64,000 bases of DNA, taken from positions 4,340,001 to 4,404,000 of the forward strand of contig NC_085850.1 of NCBI RefSeq assembly GCF_020906515.1, given 5' to 3'. The notes below the pieces were generated by a model that was given only the letters and a program-made list of their open reading frames with translations, did no database searches and was not told where the DNA came from. Positions 22,683-33,583 of this stretch are shown here, piece by piece. The number at the start of each line of letters is the position of its first letter. The first letter of the stretch is position 1. The translations under genes were made by a program, and so were the position numbers. This DNA is from Vanrija pseudolonga. Its lineage: Eukaryota > Basidiomycota > Tremellomycetes > Trichosporonales > Trichosporonaceae.

Positions 22683-23759
22683 ATGTCTTCTCCCAAGATC
22701 CTCATCCTCGGTGCCGCCGGCTACATGGGCGGTGAGTAGGCTGGATGAGACTCTTGACCGCAGCCCGCTCACACCACAGGCGACTTCCTCGTCGAGCTCC
22801 TCAAGACCCACCCCGCGGCCAACATCACGACCCTCGTGCGCTCCGAGGCCCAAATCCCGCTCCTCAAGCCCCTCGGCGTGAACGTTTACCTCGGCTCGGT
22901 CGAGGCCGACACCGTTGGCCCTCTGGCTGCGGCCCACGACGTCGTCGTCAACTTTGCCGTGCCCTTTGGCGGCGGCGACGCCGCGATCAGCGCGATCATC
23001 GAGTCGCTCGAGCAGCGCGCCGCGACCCACACCAAGCCGGTCCTTATCCACACGGTCGGTACTGGAACTGTCCTCTCCGGTACCGACGGCGAGGCGCCCA
23101 CTGGCGCCAAGTGGAGCGACGACGAGCCCGAGCGCTGGGAGGCGCTCCCCGACACGGCTTACTTCCAGTCCGGCACCCGCCTCGTCGTCCGCGCCGCTGA
23201 GCGTGGCCTCATCTCGGCCTATGTCGTCACTTCGCCCACCGTCTACGGCGTCGGCAAGGGCCCCGGAAAGAAGGTCTCGCTCCAGGTGCCCGACTACGTC
23301 GCGTACGCGAAGGAGAACGGGCAGGCGGCCTACATCGGCAAGGGCGAGAACGTGTGGGGTAACGTGAGTGCTGAGGTCCAGACTCTCTTCCAGCACCACG
23401 CGCTGACATTATCCCAGGTGCACGTTTCCGACCTGACCTCGCTCTACCTCGCGGTCCTCGCCCACGCGCTCCAGAACCCCGCCAAGACGGCTGGCACCGA
23501 GCGCGGCTGGTCCAACCTGGTCTACTCTGGCGTTGGCGAGCACAACTGGAAGGACGTTGTCACTGCCATTGGCGACGCGCTCCACGCCAAGGGCGAGGTC
23601 AAGGCTGCCGGCGCGATTTCCATCCCGGAGGGCACCGGCAAGGGATACATGTTTGGCGGCAGCAGCGTGCTCGCGCAGAGCAAGAAGGCGCGCGCGCTCG
23701 GCTGGGTGCCCAAGGCCAAGGGCATCGTCGAGACTGTCGTGGCTGACATCGAGGCCTGA
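22683..23759 (+). CDS. NAD(P)-binding SDR-type oxidoreductase/epimerase
   Basis: A 324-residue Rossmann-fold protein of the extended or atypical SDR (NAD-dependent epimerase/NmrA-like) group. The dinucleotide motif GAAGYMGG is split by intron 22732-22779. Other landmarks are TLVRSEAQ at the end of beta-2, a VVNFAVPFGG segment in place of the usual NAA block, a TSPTVYGVGKGP loop and a C-terminal GWVPKAKGIVETV helix typical of epimerase-like proteins. A second intron, 23364-23417, is 54 nt, has no in-frame stop and leaves the frame intact if retained. A classical YxxxK pair is not obvious, so the reaction is uncertain. Confidence 0.85.
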
Positions 23760-23916
23760 ACCGCCCTGTGACGGTCCTGCCTATTCACCCTCGTCCATAG
23801 TCTCTGCCTATAGATGCATCCTCGTTCCAGTCTACAAGTCGCGTGCTCGGGGTCCAAATGTCATGTTACAGTGTGGTTGTGGGTGGCGAAGCCGTTGCTG
23901 CTGCAGTTGCTGGTCG

Positions 23917-24371
23917 CTAGAACCGGTCATAGTAGGCAATCCGCAGCCCCTTGATGCCGTCGACGAACAAGCCGTCCGCCTCCTCCTTGAGCGCCTGAAA
24001 CTGGAGCGAGGACATGTGCACTGTCGCGGGGGTGTCAGCGGCCTAACCCTGCCTCTCCGTCTCCTTCCCCCGCACCCCGACCCACGCACGCTTCAGTGCC
24101 AGCTCGTCGACGTACTCCTCGAACAGGAGAAACTCGAGCGGGTCCGCCTGTGCCCGCGTGGTGAGATACATTGTCGTGCCAGGTTCGGTGAGGAGCGCCG
24201 TGTCGCGGATACCGGCGAGGACTGGGGTGTCAGCGGCGCTGCGTCGTGCGGGGTGCAGGGCGGGCGGGCCAGAGTCAAGCCCAGCCCAGTGCCACGGTAC
24301 GCACGATGCTGGACGCGATCTGCTGCCTGCAAGCTCTTTGCGCGCAGCTGGATCACGATAACGAGGGTCAT
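23917..24371 (-). CDS. ABM-like small protein, array member 1 (diverged)
   Basis: A 100-residue protein matching the other three array members in exon layout and motif order: beta-strand (MTLVIVIQLRAKS), then LFEEYVDELAL, then LQFQALKEEADGLFVDGIKGLRIAYYDRF. This resembles antibiotic-biosynthesis-monooxygenase-like (ABM, dimeric alpha/beta barrel) proteins, which act as dimers on quinols, polyketides or related small molecules, or in detoxification. Introns are 24222-24304 and 24021-24089, both following codon position 1 as in the paralogs. It is the most diverged copy, lacks an obvious TATA box and is separated from the others by the GST gene. Confidence 0.78.
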
Positions 24372-24553
24372 GGTGGTGGTGGTGAGTGTGAGTGTGGACG
24401 TGGAATGTTGTCGCGAGACGATGCAGCAACAATGACGCACCGACGACGAAGAGATCTCGGGCACGGCCATACCGCATGACCTCGGCCTACTCGCCGCCGC
24501 CAAGCCCGCCCACCACTCCAAGCCACTTGCGTCTGCATCATGCACATCTATGT

Positions 24554-25874
24554 CTACCACACCTCGTTCTCGGTGAACGACTCGCGCTCGCGCCACGTCT
24601 CCCAGTACTTTGCGACGGCGGGGTCGATCTCGGGGCCGCCGATGCGCTTGTGGAGGTTGGGCAGGCCGACGTCTGCGGGCTGGCCCTGCTCGGTGCCGCT
24701 CAGCGAGATGGCGCGCGCAAGCCACACGATGACATGGTAGTCTGCCTCGCCGGGCTTGTCGCCGGCCAGGAAGGGCGAGGCCGTCTTGAGCGCGGCAGTC
24801 AGCGGGCCGTGGACGAGCTCGCCGGCGCTCGCCCACACGGCCTTGCCCTGCGCGAACACCTTGTCCTCGCCCGCAGCGTCCAGCTTGCCCTGGTAAAAGT
24901 CGTACAGCACCGTGTTGTCCTCGAGCTTGCCCTTGTAGAACTCGGCCAGCTCGGGCGCCTCGGCAGGATACTTCTCCAGCGCGGTCTGTCGTCCCTTGAT
25001 GAACTGGAAGACCTCGCCCGACGCCTTTTCTTCGCGGTCGGCCGCGTCGAAGGGGTACAGGCCGAACAGCTTGGGGTCGCGCGATGCGTCGTGGACCTGG
25101 GGGTGGTGTCAGCGGCCGTTTGTGGTGGGTGGACACTGCTGTCGTGGCTGGCCTCGGCCGCGTGTCGGCCTGCAGGTCGTCCCCTACTCGCGCCCGCTCA
25201 CCTGCTCGATGAGCTTGGCGTGCTCAGCCGACAGCTCCCCCGCGCCGCCAGGTGCGCGCTGCAGGATCTCCTTGGCGACGTTGACGCTGTCGCGCACAAT
25301 CTTGCCGTCGACCTCGCAGATGGGGATCAGGCCAAGCGGGTTGAGCTTGAGGTACTTGGGGTCAAAGTTTGCCCCGGAGCGCAGGTTGACGCGCTCCCAC
25401 TCGACCTCGTCCTCGTCGTAGCCCGTCTCGGCGATCGCGAGCTCGAGCGCTTGCGACCATGCGCCGGCCTCGTAGTAGTAGATTTCTGGGGTTGTCAGTT
25501 GTGCGTTCCGCCGGTACACGGGCAGCGGCAGCGGGTAGGTGGGCTTCCGTAGCAGCCACCTGGCCACTTGGCACCCCTTATTCGTCACCTCGACCCCTGC
25601 CACGCAATGGTGATTACGTTCCTGGCGGTGGTGACGAAGCAGTGGGGAGGGGGCAGCGAGGTCGCCAGCTGCGCTATCGGCCCCTGCAACGGCGTCGGTG
25701 TCGGCGAAGGGGTGCTCGGCGCAGCTTGTGGTCGGCGCAGCGCTCCCTCGCCGACGACACCAGTAGCGCCGAGGCAAATGCCGGCGGAGGGCAACGTCGA
25801 GATCTGGGGTGACGAAGAGGAGGAGCCCGCTGCTGCCGGCATGCCGCTGCCAGATTCCACTCACTCATGACCAT
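24554..25874 (-). CDS. Glutathione S-transferase-like protein
   Basis: A predicted 278-residue cytosolic GST. The first exon is only 10 nt (25865-25874), giving MVM plus one base. A 379-nt intron (25486-25864) then joins it to KIYYYEAGAWSQALELAIAETG, the thioredoxin-like N-terminal domain. NPLGLIPICEVDGKIVRDSVNVAKEIL is the substrate-side loop with the family's cis-Pro. Intron 25097-25201 separates this from the helical C-terminal domain (AGDKPGEADYHVIVWLARAI). It sits inside the ABM array, between members 1 and 2, which suggests a shared role in detoxification or small-molecule breakdown. The start exon is the least certain part. Confidence 0.85.
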
Positions 25875-26410
25875 GGTGAAGGGGGTATCGATGTGTGCGT
25901 GATAAGAGCAACAGCAGCAGCAGCAGTTCACATATGTATGCCGTGCAGTAGCAGCAGCAACGCAGCTCGGACCAACGTGGTGATGTGCAGAGTATGTCTC
26001 GCCGACATGCCACCCTCCTCCTCCCGCTCCCGCTGCCGGCGCCGCCGCTGGCGCAAGACAGAGTGCCGGAAGCTCGTGCCTGCCAGGGATTGTGCGGTGA
26101 CGACGTGCAATCAATTGTAGGGTGCGTGCAGTGGGGGAGGGTGCATGAGGACTGGGCTGGGCTGCTGCAACGTGTGCATGCTTGCTCTGGTCGTATCTGG
26201 GGCCAGGAGCCCACTCCTTGCCGCCGACCGAGAGCGCAGCGCTGCCGAGAGGAGTGAGACAACATGACGACAAGATCGGCGAGTGCCACGCACGAGCTAG
26301 GCAACGAGCGCGCGTTCCAGCAAAGACACACAACGCAAGGGCAAGCAATGTCTCGGGCGGACTGCAGCCCTGGAACTGTAGCAGTAGCAAGAGCAGATGC
26401 ATCACGCCAG
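25875..26410. other. Promoter region of the GST gene
   Basis: About 0.54 kb with a short (CAG)n run at 25911-25926, in or near the GST 5' leader. No additional gene was seen. Confidence 0.5.
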
Positions 26411-27014
26411 CTACAGCTTGTCATAGTACTCGATCTTGAGGCCGGCCTTACCGCCGACGAACAGCGTCTCCGCCTCGCCGATGAGCGCCTGGAACTGGGG
26501 CGTGGCGAGGTGCGCTGCGTGCGAGTTAGTATGCGTTCCAACTCGTGGCGTGGCTTGCTGGCGGCCTTGCGGGTGCGTTGCGGGCCGACGAGCCCGCGAC
26601 ACCGACCGACCGAGGCCGGCGCCGCGCCGCGCACCCGCCTGCCCTGAGTGAACGACGCCTCGACGCCTCGCCGTCATATCGGCGGCGCCGAGGGCATCCC
26701 GGTGACAAGCCGCAGTCACCTCCGCGGCACGCCAAAACCTCCCCCCAGCCCTACTCACCATCAAGCGCCGCCTGGTCGGCATACTCCTCATACACGAAGA
26801 ACGCGAGGTCGTCGCCCGCCTTGCGTGCGGGGGAGAAGACGAGCGTGCCGGGCTCGGTGGCGCTCGCGTCGCGGACTGCGCGGACGACTGAGCGGGAACG
26901 GGCGTCAGCGAACGAACTTGCCCCAGAGATGGTGGGAGCGACTCACGCTCCTGGACGCGCTGGGCGGCAGCGGCGTCGACGACGCGGTACGAGGCAGTGA
27001 AGGTGACGGTCATG
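26411..27014 (-). CDS. ABM-like small protein, array member 2
   Basis: A small dimeric alpha/beta-barrel candidate of about 103 residues in three exons. Exon 1 is 67 nt and encodes MTVTFTASYRVVDAAAAQRVQE. Exon 2 gives ATEPGTLVFSPARKAGDD, then FFVYEEYADQAALD. Exon 3 gives AHLATPQFQALIGEAETLFVGGKAGLKIEYYDKL. The Y-E-E-Y core and the final I-x-Y-Y strand are shared by all array members. The second intron, about 0.25 kb, is longer than in the others and ends CTAACTCGCACGCAG. A TATATAA element sits 59 bases upstream of the start. The substrate is unknown. Confidence 0.82.
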
Positions 27015-27700
27015 GTGTGGTTTGTTGCTGCTGGTGCGATAGTCTGCATGCTCCGAGCTGCGCACGCACGGGTTATATACCTCCCAACGGTGCGGCACGG
27101 CGCTCGGCGTGATCAGTGCGATTAGTAACCTCGCCATGACGAACACCAACGCCAAGCTCGAGGTCGTCGGCGGTTGAACGGGGCTTGGGCTCACCGAGCC
27201 GTGACTAAGCTTCTTCACCGAACACTCAACACGTCTAGAACGAGGTTATCGACGTCGAGGAGGGGGCTGTGGTTGACGTCGGAGCTGTGGACGCGTCAGG
27301 GGCCATCAGGGGGCTGTGGACGGTGTAGACGGCGCGTCCGGTCTCATCACCGAGACATGGGCGGAAGTGACCACCGTTCCACCGCCTGGCTGGGCATCAA
27401 GAACATGGCGAGCTTCGACGACCCAGTGCCGACGGAGTGAAGGACTCGCTCCACAGGGCAAAGCATGCCCGTGCCGCACGCAGCGCTGCACACACGCGCT
27501 GACGCCTGTTTCTGCATTGACACACCGAGACGGCATGATATCCCGCCGAGCGAATGAGCCAAGATGACGATATCCGCCACGACAACCGACAACCGACAGT
27601 GCACAACATCATTCCACCTGCCAGCCCATCACTCGCTCGACCAGTCGTCCGCCTCGCTTCAACACCACCGATGCATATGTCCTACACCTCCAAGTCAAGT
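27015..27700. other. Intergenic between ABM members 2 and 3
   Basis: It holds the TATA box of member 2 at 27073-27079 and the presumed terminator region of member 3. No gene was recognised. Confidence 0.5.
27073..27079 (-). promoter_or_regulatory. TATA box of ABM member 2
   Basis: TATATAA on the minus strand, 59 bases before the start codon at 27014. Confidence 0.6.
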
Positions 27701-28232
27701 CTAGAACTTGGCATAGTAGTTCACATTAAGCCCCGCCCTGCCGCCGACGAGCAGCGTCTCCGACTCGCCGATGAGCGCCTTGAACTCGTCCGACGAGAGG
27801 TGTGCTGCGAGGCGTAAGTGATTGCGCTTTACGGCGTGGCGCGGTGTGTGGGCGGTGTCGTGTCGCGGGTGATCGACGTAGCGCTTTGAGAAGAGTTGCG
27901 GACGACCTCCTCACCGTCATGCATGCCACCACGCCGAGCCAGGGTCGCCGCGCTGGTGCGCCCACAGCCCCCACTCCCCCACCTCACACTCACCGTCGAC
28001 GGCCGCCTTGTCGGCATACTCCTCATACACGACAAAGTCGAGGCCGTCAGTCGTCTTGCGAGCGGGGTTGTAGACCTGCGTGCCGGGCTCTGCGGGGCTA
28101 AGCGCGACGTCGCGGACCTTGGAGAGGACTGGGCGGTCAGCGGCGCCGTCTCGGCACACACTCACGCTCCTGGACGCGCGAGGCGGCCGCTTCGTCCACG
28201 ACGCGGAAGGTGGCGATGAGCGTGACGGTCAT
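27701..28232 (-). CDS. ABM-like small protein, array member 3
   Basis: A three-exon paralog of about 103 residues. It begins MTVTLIATFRVVDEAAASRVQE. The middle exon carries AEPGTQVYNPARKTTDGLD and FVVYEEYADKAAVD. The last exon encodes AHLSSDEFKALIGESETLLVGGRAGLNVNYYAKF. Intron positions and phases equal those of the neighbours, so the family arose by duplication after the introns were in place. A TATAAAG element lies 55-60 bases upstream. The role follows the ABM fold only. Confidence 0.84.
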
Positions 28233-28661
28233 AATGTTGGTGGTCTTGTGGTACGGTGCATGCATGCCTGTGCCGTATGCATTATCTTTATATCTCGGCG
28301 CGGATATGCGGCTGCGCGGCGACGCGGCACACCACCCAGGCGCGATGAGTAACCATTGCGTATGGCGCTGTGTACTGTAAGCTACGCGGCGTAAGCAGAG
28401 CCTGAACGGTGACTAAGTAACACCGAGGCTGCAAAGGTGCGAGGGAGGGCGCGTGTTCCGTCATGCCGCCTTGTCGCTGTTAGAGAGCGAGGTTATGGAT
28501 CAGTGCTGCTGATGATGTCAGTCAGCCGGATGACGAGCTGATGGCGGTCGACTGCCACGACAATCAATCGCCAACATCGGGCAGAAGCAGCCAGACCTGC
28601 CCTCACACCTGTTCCTTCAGACGCCTGATGCATGCGCCGACAGGCCGACACCCATGGCCGC
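28233..28661. other. Intergenic between ABM members 3 and 4
   Basis: It contains the TATA box of member 3 at 28286-28292. Nothing else was recognised. Confidence 0.5.
28286..28292 (-). promoter_or_regulatory. TATA box of ABM member 3
   Basis: TATAAAG on the minus strand, 54-60 bases before the start at 28232. Confidence 0.6.
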
Positions 28662-29249
28662 CTAGAACCGGTTCACGTACTCGATCTTGAGGCCCTCCTT
28701 GCCGCCGACGAACAGCTTGTCCGCCTCGCCCTCGAGCGTCTTGAACTGGGTGGACGTGACGTGGGCTGGGGCGTGAGCGCTGCACGAGGGGGGTGTCGGT
28801 GCAGGGCGTCGCCGCGACGCACAGCGGTGCACGCACGCACCCAGCACCCCGCGCCCCGCTTCGCGTTCCGCGGTGCCCGCCTCCGTACCCACCTCCAAGC
28901 GCCGCCTGGTCGACATACTCCTCGTACACGACAAAGTCGAGGCTGTCGGCGGCCTTGCGCGCGGGGTTGTACACGAGCGTACCGGGCTCGTCGGCCGAGA
29001 GGGCAAAGTTGCGGACCTTGCCGAGGACTGAAGGCAAGCGAGCACGCGTCAGCGTGCGAGCGGGCGAGGTGTGGGTTGGCGAGCAAGCGAGCGACGGACG
29101 AGCAACAACCAGCGGCAGCAAGTGCCGTTGGCTTCGACCACGCCGCTCACGCCGCTCGTTCCGCGCGCTCGCTGCTACTCACGGTCCACGATACGCTCAG
29201 CAGCGGCGGCGTCCACCGCGCGGAAGGAAGCGACGAGAGCGAAGACCAT
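28662..29249 (-). CDS. ABM-like small protein, array member 4
   Basis: The most upstream member of the array, about 103 residues in three exons. It begins MVFALVASFRAVDAAAAERIVD and continues LGKVRNFALSADEPGTLVYNPARKAADSLDFVVYEEYVDQAALG, written here in two overlapping family blocks. It ends THVTS-like/STQFKTLEGEADKLF followed by GLKIEYVNRF. It is closest to member 3 in the middle exon. A TATAAGTA element is 58 bases upstream. The uniform promoter spacing of members 2-4 suggests they are regulated alike. Confidence 0.84.
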
Positions 29250-30316
29250 TGTGTGGGTGGGTGAGGGTGGTTGACGAGCTGCCGCGGTAACCCACACCAT
29301 GCGCGCTACTTATACCCCATACCGCACTGCCCCCCGCCGATGGCGATTAGCACGCCTTGCGTGACGAGCAATGTGGGCGAGGTCGTGACGCGTGACCGTG
29401 TACGAGACGCCGAGGAACACGGCGAGGGGTTGCCGGGCGCGCGGATATGACGAGCAGCCGCAGCCGGGCGTGCGGCATGTCGGGCGGGGTGACCTCATGG
29501 CGTCGACACAGCAGCACCGGACGCAGGCCATGAGGTCAGGCTGGACGTCGAAGGTGGGGTCCTCGACGCCCCGACAGGCCCAGCCTCGGCGCCCTCGAGG
29601 TGGTCATCTACTGACGGCGGCGGCGGTGCCCCATCGCCGCCCCGCCCTCCCTGTGAGCACATCTCATCTCTCGCCGTGCAACCAGCGCTGATGATGTCTC
29701 GCACGCACGCAGGCTGACTTGGTCGCGTCGCACAAGACCGACCCGGCCAGCACGGCGCTTGCCTGCTGGCGACCTTACCGGCGGCACAAGGTGTTCCGGT
29801 CGCCGCCTTGGCCCCGCCCCCCGCCTTCCCAAGTGGCACCTCGACGCATCGGAGCAGAGGGGTCGGACAAGGAAAATGTTCGAAATCAGCCCTCCCTGAA
29901 GCCTGAAGGAGGCAGGTTATGTGCCGTCAAATCCCTCCCTAATCGAAATCAGAAGCGTACAGCGCGCAGCGCTGTCGTGTGCATACGGGCTGAGGGATGT
30001 CGAGGGCGCCTGAGGGAGGTCGCCTTGCCTGTCCTGGCGACTGGCCCGCAGGCCGCTTCACCGGACCCTCCCTCGTCCCTCCCGACTGCCCCCACCCCAC
30101 CCCACCACACTCCCAAAATTCGAAACCGGGTGTCGGCTCCTGAGGTGTTTTCTTTTTCGAACTGCGGCTTGGCGGTGGGGTGCATATGGATAAATAAGGT
30201 CGTGTGGGCGGCGAGGCCGGGGGGCATCTCGCTTTCTCCTGCTTGCTTGTCTCTGCTTGTCTCTGTCTCTCCGTCTCCTTCATTGTCTGTCTGTACCCCC
30301 GCTCGCCGCCGCCGCA
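29250..30316. other. Intergenic, about 1.07 kb
   Basis: A divergent region between ABM member 4 and the small gene at 30317. It holds a TATA box at 29307-29314 and, near 30190-30198, a TAAATAAG element. CT-rich sequence precedes the plus-strand start. No gene was recognised. Confidence 0.5.
29307..29314 (-). promoter_or_regulatory. TATA box of ABM member 4
   Basis: TATAAGTA on the minus strand, 58 bases before the start at 29249. Confidence 0.6.
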
Positions 30317-30649
30317 ATGCCCCGCACCGTCCCCGCCCCCACCGCCCTCCCCCGCTCGCGCGTCGGCGCCACGCTCGGCCTGCTGGCCATGACGGCGCTC
30401 TGGATCCCGCCCGCCGCTGAGGCCGTGTACGCCGACGGCACGCCGGGCTGGAAGGCGCTGCTTGCGCCCCGTGCCGAGCGCAACACGCACAAGGTCACGC
30501 GTCCTTTCGGCAAGGGCTCGTCGACGGTCACTACTGAGCAGCGTGAGTGCTCCGAGGGCTGAGGGCGGCGCGCAGCGCTGCCCGAGGCATTGGCTACAAC
30601 ACTGGCACCATGCTGACCCCCACCCCCAGTCGCTGCCATCGGCGTCTAA
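30317..30649 (+). CDS. Small membrane or secreted protein, unknown
   Basis: Two exons joined over intron 30543-30629 give an 81-residue protein that ends in LAAIGV. A hydrophobic segment (GATLGLLAMTALWIPPAAEA) begins about 17 residues from the N-terminus, after a Pro/Arg-rich start. This suits a signal anchor or a mitochondrial inner-membrane protein. The remainder is basic (APRAERNTHKVTRPFGKG). The leader is CT-rich, as in well-expressed fungal genes. I do not recognise a family. The second exon is only seven codons, so the 3' end is less certain. Confidence 0.6.
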
Positions 30650-30797
30650 GCCCCGCCCCCTCAACCTGTACCACCCCCCACCACTGTACCCCCTGTTGTC
30701 GCCACACTGTCCTTACGCCCGACGACCACGACCAGACCACTGTCACTGTCCCGTCCTGTCTGTCTGTCCTGTCTGTCCCGCCCCCGCCCCCGCCCGG

Positions 30798-30815
30798 CTA
30801 GAGCTAGAGCTAGAG
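30798..30815 (+). repeat. CTAGAG hexamer repeat
   Basis: Three perfect CTAGAG units followed by a partial one. They lie 3' of the small gene ending at 30649. Confidence 0.85.
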
Positions 30816-31300
30816 CTACACCCTAGAGGCTAGAGAGTCCCGGTGCGCGCCGCTGCTTTTGGTTTTTTTTATCGATTTGGTATCATGCATCGTGTCGAAT
30901 GCGTCGAGCGTTGTTGGGTTTCCCGAGTCGGATCGGGTGGCGATGGTTATCGCGAGCACGTTGCAATCTCCCGCACGGCGCACGGTGTGCTCGCCACCGC
31001 ACACCCGCTGCTGCCCGCCGGCAGGGGTGCCCTCCCCCCTCCCGTCCCCACGCGGCCCCATGCCACGGCCCATGCCCCCTCCTTATCGGGTACGGTTTGG
31101 CCCGGAAAACCAAACGCAAGCCTCAATACCAAACGCGAAACACGGCGCGTGCGGGTTAGCAATGGCGTCGAGCAGCGCACACGCCACATGCGAGTGCCAC
31201 GCCCGCGGAGTGGCCTTGTTTGACCCCCCTGGGAGGCATTCAAGGCAGATCTGATAAGACGACGACGCCAGAGGCACGGCACGGTGGTCACAACATCAGA

Positions 31301-31320
31301 AGTGATGTCAAGTGATGTCA
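31301..31320 (+). repeat. Direct repeat AGTGATGTCA x2
   Basis: Two perfect adjacent 10-base copies. No function is evident. Confidence 0.85.
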
Positions 31321-31581
31321 GTTGGTTCCGGGGCTGCGTCAACGTCAAAAGGTATTACATTATACGTGCGCGTGCGCGGTATGCGCGCGCGCGTTGAAGA
31401 GCGTCTGTGTTGCGAGCGGGGTGGCGGACTGCGGCGGGGTTCGGGCTCGGTTCGGGCTCGGTCGCGGGGGTGTAGCGGTCGTGGTGTGGGGCAGGGTGGT
31501 CTCGAAGACGGCGACGAATGGCGATGGCCATGGCGACGGTTGCGGCTTGACATTCGCTCGTTGCGCGTGTTGGCGCTGGCT

Positions 31582-32381
31582 TTACTGCTCTGCCTCCCGT
31601 CCAGCGTCAATCGACGCCTTCTTCTCCTTGAGCAGCCCCTCGAGCACCCAAAGCGTCTCCTCAAGCGAGTATTCGTCCCCGAAGGCCGCGAGAATGTCTG
31701 TCTCGATCGAGCCGAGCTGCCAGGCTAACCTGATCTTGGCCGAGTCGAGCTGCGTTGTGCGTGTGAGCGGGGCCGCCAGATTCGGACAATAATGAGGTCA
31801 GAGCCTCCGCGTGGCGTGCTTCCCCGCACTCGGCGGGGCGCGGGCGGACGCTTTCGGACAGTGCGTGGTGTCGCGGCGTCGCAGCCGCCTCGCAGGTTTG
31901 CGAGGCCGACTGAGCGCTGTCCGTGACACATTCTAGGTGGGAGGGAACGGCCACTGTCTGCCGAAGCTGGAGACATTCCCACCCACGGTCAAGGCTGCGG
32001 GAGCGAGCAAGGCGACTCGGCGCCGAAGGACCTCTTGCTCGCTCACAAGCAGCAAGGATGCCACCACCCAGCTTCGTACACATCCCTCGGCCCTACCATC
32101 ACACTCACCTTCTTGAGCAGCGCCTTCTTGTCCGTAGGGTTGATGCCACGGTCGTCACGCACAAACACGCGTACGCGCGCGAACGCCTGCGGGCCAGCGT
32201 TTGCCGCGGCCGTCGGGCTGGACGGCTGGCTGTCGGGCAGGTTGTTGGGGTCGTAGCTGTCGACATTGTTGCCCGTGACGCGCCAGGCGAGCGCGCGCGC
32301 CATGCCCGTCAGCTGCTGCGCGACGGTGCGCTTGTCGTTGTGCGAGGTGGAGGCGGTGGTGGTGGGGGCTTCGGTGGTCAT
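31582..32381 (-). CDS. Small helical protein of unknown function
   Basis: Two exons (32109-32381 and 31582-31749) separated by a 359-nt intron give 146 residues. The N-terminal part is Thr-rich, then ARALAWRVTGNNVDSYDPNNLP. A basic segment follows (RVRVFVRDDRGINPTDKKALLKK). The C-terminal half is helical and acidic, with IRLAWQLGSIETDILAAFGDEYS and LLKEKKAS. No signal peptide, membrane segment or catalytic motif is visible, and I do not recognise the family. The clean GTGAGT donor, the CAACGCAG acceptor and whole-codon sum support the gene. Confidence 0.68.
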
Positions 32382-33583
32382 TGTGTTTGTGTTGGCGTGG
32401 TGCGCAGAGGTTGAGAGGGAGTGGGATGAAGAGAGTCGTGTCGAGTGTACGCTGCGTGTATAAGTAGACGGCCGAGAGAGGAGTGGATCACGATGCGGCA
32501 AGCAAGATGTTGCATGTGATTAGTTTCAACTGTTTGCGTATCTCGACGGCTGTCCACATGCGTCAACGACTTTTGGCTCAGTGGCGACGGCCTGGAAGCG
32601 ATCTCCGCTTTCGGCAAATTCCACATGGCTCCCACGTGGTTACCGCACGTGGCAGCCAGGTGCGAAGTCAACACCTCGCCGATCCTGCGCCCTGTGCCGA
32701 TCGTTTTGATCTGCAGCGCGCTGATCTCTCCCTTCTCGCTGCTGCTTCTGTTCTGTCCGTGCGCCTCGGTCCGCGTCAGAAGTGTTTCAGCATGCGCCAG
32801 AAGCCGACGGAGCATCTCTTGGGACGTGCGCCAGGCCCAGTTTCGAATGCCTCTTGACGCCCCGTCTCCAAGGCATCACGTGATGACCTTAAAGCCCAGA
32901 ACCTGCTCGCATCTTCCCCGTTTCCCACGACGAGAATGCTCTCTGCCTTCGTGTAAAGCAGCAAGCGAGCGAGGGGGAATGCGAGACGGACTTGACGGCC
33001 ACCGCGGGGGGGCTGGCCGTTAAGAGCAGTCCGAGACGGACGCAAGCTGCGCCGTCTGTGCGCCGTCGAAGCCGTCGAAGCCGCCCCTCTCGGCCTTCTC
33101 GTCCGCCCTGGCTCACTGTAGAAGTCACTAGTAATTCCCCATTAGTCGCCCGACAACGGAAATCCTAATGCTGACGTCACTCTTAGCGACATTTCATTAG
33201 AAACAATCTCAAATGCGGATTAATGCTAGTCGACAACTCTCACGGCGGAGCATTGTGATTTGCCCTGCTCTTGTCCCGTTGTCATCGGTCCTCTCTTTGA
33301 CAACTCGACTCTCTTGCATCCATCTCACTTATTAAACATCTCTCTTGCTCGCGTTCAACTCAAACTTAGAAGCTCTAGAAAGCATTCACTGCAAGGTACA
33401 GCACAAGACAAGACACACAGCGACTTCACACAACACACAAACCAAAACCTCTCGTAACCTCGGTTGCCCCCCAAGCCCAGCGTCGTCGTCATCCTCCCCC
33501 CGGACCCGACTTTTACCAAGTCTTTTCAACCCACCATCTCACCCATCTCTACTTCATCCTCAACCACAACACCACACACACCA
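32382..33583. other. Divergent intergenic region, 1.2 kb
   Basis: The part at about 33120-33240 is AT-richer than the rest of the window and contains the CRE palindrome at 33172-33179. It probably belongs to the TPR gene promoter. Nothing else was recognised. Confidence 0.5.
33172..33179. promoter_or_regulatory. CRE-type palindrome TGACGTCA
   Basis: A perfect TGACGTCA about 0.4 kb upstream of the TPR-protein start codon. Confidence 0.4.

Larger units (their letters stand above)
30650..31581. other. Intergenic, 0.93 kb with short repeats
   Basis: Between convergent genes. It contains a CTGTCTGTC-rich tract, CTAGAG repeats at 30798-30815 and a direct 10-base repeat at 31301-31320. No gene was recognised. 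Confidence 0.5.

Noticed and set aside
28662-29249. The small ABM-like genes as stress-responsive A/B-barrel or transposon-derived repeats
   Set aside because: They have intact reading frames, conserved introns and separate promoters. No terminal repeats or transposase are nearby.
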